A stretch of DNA of 64,000 nt from Bradyrhizobium niftali (GTDB taxonomy: Bacteria > Pseudomonadota > Alphaproteobacteria > Rhizobiales > Xanthobacteraceae). The stretch covers positions 80,101 to 144,100 of the forward strand of contig NZ_SPQT01000028.1 in NCBI RefSeq assembly GCF_004571025.1, in the 5' to 3' direction. The position numbers and the translations under genes are program-made. Below are positions 53,632 to 61,382 of the stretch, one piece after another. The notes under the pieces are model-generated. The model saw nothing but the letters and a program-made list of their open reading frames with translations, ran no database searches and was not told the origin of the DNA. The stretch's first letter is position 1. Each line of letters starts with the position of its first letter.

Positions 53632-54078
53632 ATGCGCATCACGCTTTTGAGCCTGCTGTTGCTCTGCCTCGCCGCCGCCACGCCAGCGCGGGCCGAGCTG
53701 CACATCACACGCGACCATGGCGGCTATGTCGACGAGTACAAGGCCAAGTACAAGCGTGTCCGCGAGAAGGGCGAGCGCGTCATCATCGACGGCATCTGCA
53801 ACTCGGCCTGCACGCTCGTGCTCGGCATCGTGCCGATGAACAAGATCTGCGTGACGCCGCGCGCCAGCCTCGGCTTCCATCAGGCCTATTACGACAAGGC
53901 CTTCACCTTCGGCATCAAGGTCACCAGCGCGGAAGGGACGTCCGACCTGATGTCCTATTATCCTGATACGGTGAAGGACTGGATCCGCCGCAATGGCGGG
54001 CTCACCACCGACATGAAGAAGATCAAGAACGGCATCGAGCTCTGGAAGATCATCGACCCCTGTCCGGACGAATGGTGA
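53632..54078 (+). CDS. Periplasmic ClpP/crotonase-fold-like protein
   Basis: A 148-residue exported protein with signal residues 1-21 (ending ARA). DGICNSACTLVLGIVP places a Ser after NS, and RASLGFHQAYYDKAF holds His; this resembles COG3904-type periplasmic proteins, which use a ClpP-like Ser and His arrangement. Two Cys (in ICNSAC) and a final Cys are present. Protease activity is not shown. ATG 53632 starts the signal peptide. Confidence 0.75.
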   Translation: MRITLLSLLLLCLAAATPARAELHITRDHGGYVDEYKAKYKRVREKGERVIIDGICNSACTLVLGIVPMNKICVTPRASLGFHQAYYDKAFTFGIKVTSAEGTSDLMSYYPDTVKDWIRRNGGLTTDMKKIKNGIELWKIIDPCPDEW

Positions 54079-54173
54079 GCGGCTGATCCGAGCTGCTCTC
54101 CGTCGCAGCGCAGCATCGCTCAGGTCGAAATTCGCATTGCCGCATAGGCCCCCATCGGGCAATGAGGGCGGCA

Positions 54174-55046
54174 ATGAACCATAATCAAGAAGCCCTGACT
54201 GCCCGCGCCGCGCCGATCCTGTTCGTCCTGCTCTGGAGCACCGGATTCATCGGCACCAAATTCGTCATCAACAATGCCGATCCCTTGACCTATCTCGCCA
54301 TCCGCATGGCGATCGTGGTCGGCCTGATGGCGATCATCGCAGGCATCGCGCGGCCGAAATGGCCGGACCGTATCGGCATCGCGCATAGCGCGGTGGCCGG
54401 CATCCTCGTCCATGGCTTCTATCTCGGCGGCACCGCCATCGCGATCGCGCATTCGATTCCGGCCGGGCTCTCCGCGCTGATTCCGGGCCTGCAGCCGATC
54501 CTGACCTCGACCATCGCCAACCGCTGGCTGGGCGAGAAGGTGACGCCGGTGCAATGGGCGGGGCTGGTGCTCGGCCTCGGCGGCGTGGTGCTGATCCTGC
54601 ACAACCGCCCCATGACCGGCGAAGCCGGGCTCGGCTGGCTTGCCTCGGTGGTCTCGCTGGTCAGCATCACGCTCGGCACGCTCTATCAGCGCCGCTACTG
54701 CAACCACATCGACTGGCGCGCCGGCAATCTCGTGCAATATGTGGCCGTCACCGTCTTCTTCGCGGTCGGCGCCTTCCTGTTCGAGGATCGCGTGGTGCAC
54801 TGGACGCGGGAGTTCGTGCTCGCGCTTGGCTGGCTCACTGTGGCGCTCTCGATCGGATCGATCGGGCTGTTGTACTGGCTGATCCGCCACGCGGCGGCGA
54901 CGTCGGTGGCGAGCCTGTTCTACCTCGTGCCCGCCGTGACCGCGCTGATGGCTTACGCACTGTTCGACGAGAAGCTCGATGCGCTGGCGATTGCAGGCAT
55001 GGCGATGTGCGCGGCCGCGGTGTTCGTGGTCAACCGGCGCGTCTAG
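54174..55046 (+). CDS. EamA/DMT family transporter
   Basis: A 290-residue membrane protein with about ten segments. APILFVLLWSTGFIGTKFV starts TM1, and the duplicated EamA unit restarts at LGWLASVVSLVSITLGTLY. It is a metabolite exporter of unknown substrate. ATG 54174 has a GAGGGCGGCA site and is preferred over ATG 54162. It is a second DMT gene in the window, unlike that at 43549 in sequence. Confidence 0.92.
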   Translation: MNHNQEALTARAAPILFVLLWSTGFIGTKFVINNADPLTYLAIRMAIVVGLMAIIAGIARPKWPDRIGIAHSAVAGILVHGFYLGGTAIAIAHSIPAGLSALIPGLQPILTSTIANRWLGEKVTPVQWAGLVLGLGGVVLILHNRPMTGEAGLGWLASVVSLVSITLGTLYQRRYCNHIDWRAGNLVQYVAVTVFFAVGAFLFEDRVVHWTREFVLALGWLTVALSIGSIGLLYWLIRHAAATSVASLFYLVPAVTALMAYALFDEKLDALAIAGMAMCAAAVFVVNRRV

Positions 55047-55135
55047 GCCGACAGGCGAGGCGGCGGAATACATCCCTGACGTGTGCGGGGCGCCGTGTTA
55101 GGGTGGCCGGATTTCAGTTTCCCTTTCACGCGGTG

Positions 55136-55885
55136 ATGTCCATGAAGAAGACGAGACGTGCGCTGCTCGGCCGGTCGCTGAGGCCAGTCCGGATTGCCTG
55201 CATCAACTACGCGGAGGAGTCGATCAGCGGCAGCAAAATGAGCCAGCTCACCGCGGCGCTCCAGAAGTGTTACGACAAGCATTTCCTGCCGGTGTGGGGC
55301 TATCCGGTCGACCTTTACGTCACGAAGAAGCCGAAGCCTGCCGATTGGCAGCTCGTCTATTTCGACGACGCCTCGCATGAGGGGCTGCTCGGGCGCCATG
55401 AGCTGACGCATCGCGGCCAGCCGATCTCGAAGATCTTCGTCAAGGCGCTGGACGGGGAGCCCGTCAGCGTCGCGGCCTCGCACGAGCTGTTCGAGATGGT
55501 GCTCGACCCCATGGCCAATCTCTGGGCCGACAAGAACAGGAACACGCAATATGCCTATGAGGTCTGCGACGCCGTGGAGGAGGACTCCTTCTTCGTCGAC
55601 GGCGTCGAGATGTCGAACTTCGTCTACCCATCCTGGTTCGAGCCGTTCGAGCATCCCCGCGGCACCAAGTTCGACCACAAGGGTACGCTGACAGAGCCGT
55701 TCTCGATGACCGAGGGCGGCTACGTCATCAAGAAGGTCAACGGCAGGCGGGTGATCAAGCAGTTCGGCTCGCCTGAGAAACGGCGGCGCTTTGCCAGGGA
55801 GGACCGGCGCGGCCATCGCAGCGAATTTCGCGATCCGCAAGGGGTCCATCATCCTGGCCGGCGCGCAGCCAAGCGACGCGGATAG
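55136..55885 (+). CDS. HExxE-containing hypothetical protein
   Basis: A 249-residue protein. VSVAASHELFEMVLDPMANL (about 105-125) has a His-Glu-x2-Glu pattern like a zinc metallopeptidase, and DAVEEDSFFVDGVEMSNFVY follows. The C-terminal tail is strongly basic (RRRFAREDRRGHRSEFRD). It starts at ATG 55136, or ATG 55142. No secretion signal is evident. The family is known as unnamed proteins in rhizobia and actinobacteria; activity is not shown. Confidence 0.7.
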   Translation: MSMKKTRRALLGRSLRPVRIACINYAEESISGSKMSQLTAALQKCYDKHFLPVWGYPVDLYVTKKPKPADWQLVYFDDASHEGLLGRHELTHRGQPISKIFVKALDGEPVSVAASHELFEMVLDPMANLWADKNRNTQYAYEVCDAVEEDSFFVDGVEMSNFVYPSWFEPFEHPRGTKFDHKGTLTEPFSMTEGGYVIKKVNGRRVIKQFGSPEKRRRFAREDRRGHRSEFRDPQGVHHPGRRAAKRRG

Positions 55886-55957
55886 GCTGTTGCCGGGACA
55901 AGCCTCCGGGCGCGTCCGCACCCGGAGGCTTGTTGGTGTCTGTTCTCGGGAGCGCGA

Positions 55958-56233
55958 TCAGCGCTTGGACTTCTTGGCCTTCTTCTTTTTGGCGGCCTTC
56001 TTCGCGGATTTCTTCACTGCCTTCTTCGCGGTCTTCTTGGCCGCTTTTTTCGACGACTTCTTTGCGGCCTTCTTCGAAGTCTTCTTGGCCTTCTTCGGCG
56101 CTACTTTCTTCGCGACCTTCTTGGCGGCTTTCCTGACCTTCTTGGCGGCAGTGACTGCAGCGTCCTTGGTCGCTTCCACGGCGGTGGTGATCGTCTCCAT
56201 TGCCTGTTCGGTGATCGGCTTATCGTCGTCCAT
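55958..56233 (-). CDS. Histone H1-like Lys/Ala-rich protein
   Basis: A 91-residue protein. The first 30 residues are an acidic/mixed lead (DDDKPITEQAMETITTAVEA). From about residue 35 it is almost only Lys, Ala and a few Ser/Thr, repeating KKAAKK- and KKSSKK-type units, as in H1-like nucleoid proteins. It would bind DNA or RNA non-specifically. A GGGGGA site before ATG 56233 supports that start over GTG 56245. Confidence 0.85.
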   Translation of the reverse strand: MDDDKPITEQAMETITTAVEATKDAAVTAAKKVRKAAKKVAKKVAPKKAKKTSKKAAKKSSKKAAKKTAKKAVKKSAKKAAKKKKAKKSKR

Positions 56234-56299
56234 ATCGTCCCCCACGGTTTGTATGGAGCGATGACGATAGCGGGTTTCAAAATTGTGTCAAAGCAACCC

Positions 56300-57743
56300 T
56301 CAACCTTTGCGGATCTTTGCATAGGCGGAGAGCGCACGCTCGCGTCCCCTGGCGTGATCGACGAGCGGCTGCGGATAGGTCTTGCCGAGCGTGACGCCGG
56401 CGCTCGCCAGCTCGATCGGTGTCGCCTGCCAGGGCTGGTGGATCAGCTTCGCCGGCAGTCCTTGTAGCTCCGGCACCCAGCGCCGGACATAGGTTCCATC
56501 GGGATCGAACTTCTCGCCCTGGAGCTGCGGATTGAACACGCGGAAGTAGGGCGCGGCGTCGGCGCCGCAGCCCGCGACCCACTGCCAGTTGGCGGGATTG
56601 CTGCCGGCATCCGCATCGACCAGCGTGTCCCAGAACCAGGCCTCGCCATCGCGCCAGTCGATCAGGAGGTGCTTGACCAGGAAGGACGCCACCACCATCC
56701 GAACCCGGTTGTGCATCACACCGGTGTGCCAGAGCTCGCGCAGGCCGGCATCGACGATCGGGTAGCCGGTGCGGCCGCGCTGCCAGGCGGCGAGCGCCTT
56801 CCCGTCGGGCTGCCATGGGAAGCCGTCGAAGTTCGGTTGGAGGTTTCTGGTGGCGAGGTCGGGGTGGTCGTGGAGGAGGTGACGGCAGAATTCGCGCCAG
56901 CCGAGCTCGCTCAGGAATTTTTCGATGCCGGGTCCAAGGGCGGGATTCTCGGCCGCGGCGAAGCGCGCGGCGTGCCAGACCTGCCGCGGGCTGAGCTCGC
57001 CGAACCGCAGATGCGGCGACAGGCCCGAGCTGCCCTCCCGATCCGGGCGGTCGCGATCGCTGACATAGCCTCGCGCGCTGTGTTTGAGAAAGTCGCGCAG
57101 GCGCGTGCGGGCGGAGGTCTCGCCCGGCCTCCAGCGCTCGCGCAGGCCGCCCGCCCAATCGGGCTTGCTGGGCTCGAGCTTCCAGCTCTCCAGCGTGTCG
57201 CTCGTGATTTTCCCGCTCGGGCGCAGCTGCTTCGGTGCGGGCAAGCTTTGGCGGATCGCCGAGCGACAATACGCGCCGCCAGAACGGCGTGAACACGCGC
57301 AAGCCCCGGCCGTCCTTGTTGCGGATGGCCGAGGGCGATACCAGGAGGTCGCCCGGGAAGCTTTGCGAGTCCACGCCGAGCTTTGCCAGCGCCACTTCGA
57401 GCTGCCGTTCGACCGCCTGATGCGGCGCCTGGTCGATCCCATTCCAGTAGACGGCGCCAGCGCCGCTTTCGCGCGCCACCTCGGGGATCACCTTGGCTGC
57501 CGATCCCTTGCGCAGGGACAGCGCCGCGCCGCGCGCGGCGATCTCGGCAGTGAGCGCCCGCAGCGACTGCGCCAGCCACCAGCGCACCGCGCCGCCCGGT
57601 GCTCGCCCGGCGGTCTGGTCCAGCACGTAGAGGCAGATCACCGGCGCGCCGGTTTTCGCGGCGGCGTGGAGGGCGGGGTGGTCGGACAGGCGGAGGTCAT
57701 CGCGAAACCACACGATGATGGGCGGCGCGCTTGGCGTGGTCAG
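56300..57743 (-). pseudogene. phr: Deoxyribodipyrimidine photolyase, single-base frameshift and non-standard start
   Basis: A class I CPD photolyase. The N-terminal part holds IIVWFRDDLRLSDHPALHAA and the antenna domain. The C-terminal FAD-binding part holds LSPHLRFGELSPRQVW, GWREFCRHLL and LRELWHTGVMHNRVRMVVAS. At about 57241-57249 the frame shifts by one base: PPKL in one frame must join PAPKQLRPSGK in another. With the base removed, the length from CTG 57743 is 480 residues, exactly family size. The start codon position holds CTG (LTTPSAPP) behind a CGAGG ribosome-like site; the next in-frame ATG is at 57827. This is a likely decayed gene or two errors. Confidence 0.85.
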
Positions 57744-57857
57744 GGAGGCCTCGTTTACGATTTGGAAAGGATGCCGGCTGCAGCGCTGTGAACCGTCGTT
57801 AATGCCGCCGTAAGCCGGTTGCATCATTATGCAGGAATTACGGGGGTCATTCCATTC

Positions 57858-59588
57858 ATGTCCAGCCTTTCAACGGCGAAGTTCCTGCCGCAGTTCAAAC
57901 TTGGCACCAAGGCCGTCCTGTGCGCCGTGCTGCTGATCGCCGTGAACACGGCGCTGGTGGTCGGCGCCGGCTACTGGTCGCTTACGTCCGCTTTCAATGA
58001 TCGCGCGCTGCGCGACATCGAGGTCAATCTGCGCACGCTGGCGCTGGCCTTTGCCGAGACCGTTCCGGACGTCAGGATCACGGTGAGGGATGGCGCGGTC
58101 GCGCGCGCCGAGATCCCCAAGATGCCCGAGTTCAGGGATCACGCCATCGTCGATCGCGCGGTATCCTATGTCGGGGGCAACGCGACCCTGTTCGTGTTCG
58201 ACGAGGCGAGCGGGCAGTTCGTCCGCCGCTCGACCAATGTGAAGAAGGAGAATGGCGACCGCGCCGTCGGCACCCAGCTCGCCGCCGATCATCCGGCCCA
58301 GGCCCTGTTGCGCCGTGGCGAGGCCTACAAGGGCCCGGCCGTTCTGTTCGGCAAGTCCTTCATGACCGCCTATTTCCCGGTCGCGGACGCGACCGGCAAG
58401 GTCGCCGGCATTCTCTACGTCGGCATCCCGATGGCCCAGTTCGAGAGCATGCTGACCCAGGCGATCGAGAGCATGGCCGCTGCCGCCGGGCTCGCCGCGC
58501 TCCTGGTGCTCATCCTCACCCTGCTGATCGTCCGCCGTGTCACCCGGCCGCTCACCTCGGTCACGCGCTCGCTCACGGCGCTGGCGAATGGCCAGAGCGA
58601 TGTCGAGATCGATTGCGAGGATCGCGCCGACGAGATCGGCGAGATCGCCCGCACCGTCGCCGTGTTCAAGAGCAATTCGCTGGAGCGCGCCCGCATGCGC
58701 AGCGAGCAGGCGGCGGCTTCGGCCGCCGCAGTCGAGCAGCGCAAGGCCGACCTGCGCAACTTCGTCGAGCAGTTCCGCGGCAGCGTCGGCGGCATCCTCG
58801 ACAAGGTGCTGACGTCGTCAGGCGAGTTCGAGCGGGTGGCGCGCCAATTGACCGACACCGCGCGCTCGACCGCCGATCTGTCGGCACAGTCGGCCGGGGC
58901 GTCCGAGGACGCCTCCGAGCACGTGCGTTCGGCGGCGTCAGCCTCCGACGAGCTGTCGCAGTCGATCTCCGAGATCACCCGGCGCGTGCAGGAATCGAAC
59001 GAGATCTCCGCCGAGGCGGTGAGGCAGGCCGAGGTGACCGACCAGCGCATCGCGCAGCTCTCCGAGGCCGGCTCGCGCATCGGGGACGTCGTCAAGCTGA
59101 TCACCTCGATCGCCGAGCAGACCAACCTCCTGGCGCTGAACGCCACCATCGAGGCCGCGCGTGCCGGCGATGCCGGCCGCGGTTTTGCGGTCGTGGCTCA
59201 GGAGGTCAAGACGCTCGCCGGCCAGACCGCCAAGGCGACCGACGAGATCTCGAGCCAGATCGCCAGCATGCAGCTCGCGACCGAGGAATCGGTCGCCGCC
59301 ATCAGGGCGATCAGCCAGACCATCGAGCGCATCAGCGGCATTGCCGGCTCGATCTCGGCGGCGGTCGAGCAGCAGAAGAGCGCGACGCACAACATCGTGG
59401 CCAGCGTTCGCGCCGCGGTCTCGGGTACGGCCGAGGTCGCCGTCAACGTCCGTCACGCCGCCAAGGGCGCGAGCGAGACCGGCGAGACCTCGAGCCGGAT
59501 GTTTGCCTCAGCGCAGGCGCTGTCGGGCGAGAGCCTGCATCTGAAGGCCGAGGTCGACGGCTTCCTCGAGCGCGTTCACGCGGCGTGA
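57858..59588 (+). CDS. Methyl-accepting chemotaxis protein, Cache type
   Basis: A 576-residue chemoreceptor. TM1 (about 15-40) and TM2 (about 210-235) flank a periplasmic single Cache domain (FAETVPDVRITVRDGAVARA, then GKVAGILYVGIPMAQFE). HAMP follows, then a long signalling domain with the tip DVVKLITSIAEQTNLLALNA and the family EAARAGDAGRGFAVVAQEVK. It lacks a C-terminal CheR/CheB pentapeptide. ATG 57858 is chosen over TTG 57819. No che gene is adjacent. Confidence 0.94.
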   Translation: MSSLSTAKFLPQFKLGTKAVLCAVLLIAVNTALVVGAGYWSLTSAFNDRALRDIEVNLRTLALAFAETVPDVRITVRDGAVARAEIPKMPEFRDHAIVDRAVSYVGGNATLFVFDEASGQFVRRSTNVKKENGDRAVGTQLAADHPAQALLRRGEAYKGPAVLFGKSFMTAYFPVADATGKVAGILYVGIPMAQFESMLTQAIESMAAAAGLAALLVLILTLLIVRRVTRPLTSVTRSLTALANGQSDVEIDCEDRADEIGEIARTVAVFKSNSLERARMRSEQAAASAAAVEQRKADLRNFVEQFRGSVGGILDKVLTSSGEFERVARQLTDTARSTADLSAQSAGASEDASEHVRSAASASDELSQSISEITRRVQESNEISAEAVRQAEVTDQRIAQLSEAGSRIGDVVKLITSIAEQTNLLALNATIEAARAGDAGRGFAVVAQEVKTLAGQTAKATDEISSQIASMQLATEESVAAIRAISQTIERISGIAGSISAAVEQQKSATHNIVASVRAAVSGTAEVAVNVRHAAKGASETGETSSRMFASAQALSGESLHLKAEVDGFLERVHAA

Positions 59589-59597
59589 TCCAACGTT

Positions 59598-59678
59598 GTC
59601 GTCATTCCGGGGCGGTCCACAGGACCGAACCCGGAATCTCGAGATCCCGGGTTCGCGCTTCGCGCGCCCCGGGATGAC
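59598..59678. repeat. Intergenic palindromic repeat, family A, copy 5
   Basis: The outer arms GTCGTCATTCCGGGGCG and CGCCCCGGGATGAC, with inner GAACCCGGAATCTCGAG and GATCCCGGGTTC. It lies between the convergent chemoreceptor and peroxiredoxin genes. Confidence 0.9.
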
Positions 59679-59710
59679 TTTTTGCGGCCGCTAGGCGCGA
59701 CCGCCAGAAG

Positions 59711-60370
<660 letters not shown>

Positions 60371-60753
60371 GGTTCTACCTCATCACATTGAATTTGCTTG
60401 TGAATTTGTCATTGGCCGTCACCGTCAGTATAGGGACTTGCGAAGGCCAAGTGAACGCCAAGTGAACCGCTTCAAGTAAAATGTGAATTCCTTCTTTGAA
60501 GAGCCGATTTCCTAGCACCTTTCTGTTACAGCGGCACCTGCGGCGAAACATCCTCACCGTCTCGATTGCCCCGATAAAGCCTTTTATGACCCGCATCACG
60601 CTCGCCCCCGACGCTCTCCGGAACCGAAATGGTCCTCATAGCGACTAATCGGCAACCATTGAGAAAAGTCGCGATCCCCATATCGAATCATTAACCACCC
60701 CTTTACGCCCGCATGAAAATGCTGGTCGATCAGAAGAAATCTGGAAGTGAACT
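60371..60753. other. Divergent intergenic region, peroxiredoxin / hypothetical
   Basis: A 383-base gap holds the promoters of both genes and the tandem direct repeat at 60446-60467. An open frame of 74 codons exists on the minus strand, but it lacks a ribosome site, is atypical in composition, and I reject it. The right end has an AT-richer stretch before the 60754 start. Confidence 0.5.
60446..60467. promoter_or_regulatory. Perfect tandem 11-bp direct repeat upstream of the peroxiredoxin gene
   Basis: GCCAAGTGAAC occurs twice in immediate tandem, one helical turn apart. On the coding strand of the peroxiredoxin it reads GTTCACTTGGC twice, with a looser ACTTGAAG-type copy just before. Such a layout fits side-by-side binding of a dimer or a sigma-region activator. 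No known regulator consensus is recognised. Confidence 0.75.
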
Positions 60754-61326
60754 ATGTCTGCCGCAGTGACGAAGTCAGTTGAGTCGCCGTCCCTCGAACC
60801 GTCCTGCCGCGATACCGCGGCTCATGCTCTCTCCATCGTGCGCGACGGCGTGATCACGGGCGAAGGCCCGACCACCAAGGGCCGGGTGCACTTTTCCCGT
60901 TCGCTCGATGCCGATGACACCGCCTGGTGCACGCGCATCCTGACCGCCACCGCCGTCAACGACCAGCCGGTCAGCCGCGCCGAAGCCGAGGCGCTGTTCG
61001 AGATCAACGAGGCCGCGACCGAGCGCACCGATGGCGGCCGGTTCGACGACCTGCTTGCCAAGGCCGTTGCTCACTACGCCGCAAGCGCCTCGGGCCTGAA
61101 GGTGCCGCCGCGCAGCGTCGCGCTGTCGGCCGACACCGAGATCGAGAGCTGGGCGCCGTCCTATGCATCCAAGGTCAACAGCGAGATGCTGGAGTGGATC
61201 GCCGGCCAGATGCGCGGCAAGCGCCAGAACAACCGTCGCCTGATGGCGATGGTGGCGACCTTCCTGGGCGCCACCGCGCTGCCTCTGGCGGGCCAATTGC
61301 CGAACGTGTTCGACATCGGCATGTAG
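60754..61326 (+). CDS. Conserved hypothetical protein with C-terminal hydrophobic segment
   Basis: A 190-residue protein. The middle (about 50-120) has TAWCTRILTATAVNDQPVSR and EAEALFEINEAATERTDGGR, helical in character and resembling EF-hand-like acidic loops only weakly. The C-terminal stretch (about 160-180, LMAMVATFLGATALPLAGQL) is hydrophobic and may anchor it to the membrane. It is common in Bradyrhizobium and unassigned. A strong terminator follows. Confidence 0.75.
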   Translation: MSAAVTKSVESPSLEPSCRDTAAHALSIVRDGVITGEGPTTKGRVHFSRSLDADDTAWCTRILTATAVNDQPVSRAEAEALFEINEAATERTDGGRFDDLLAKAVAHYAASASGLKVPPRSVALSADTEIESWAPSYASKVNSEMLEWIAGQMRGKRQNNRRLMAMVATFLGATALPLAGQLPNVFDIGM

Positions 61327-61354
61327 ATTTGCGTCTCTTGAGAGCGCGAAGGAG

Positions 61355-61382
61355 CGGCGGGGCTATTTCCCCGCCGTTTTTT
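61355..61382 (+). terminator. Terminator after the 60754 gene
   Basis: Arms CGGCGGGG and CCCCGCCG with a six-base loop are followed by TTTTTTG on the + strand. The stem overlaps the last codons of the convergent phosphodiesterase gene (stop at 61363-61365), so the two genes share this DNA. Confidence 0.93.

Noticed and set aside
57820..57833. TGCAT N4 ATGCA palindrome between photolyase and chemoreceptor genes
   Set aside because: Five-base arms are too short to separate from chance without comparison to other genomes.
60375..60599. A 74-codon open frame in the gap before the peroxiredoxin gene
   Set aside because: No ribosome site, no family resemblance, and it would overlap the promoter region and the tandem direct repeat.
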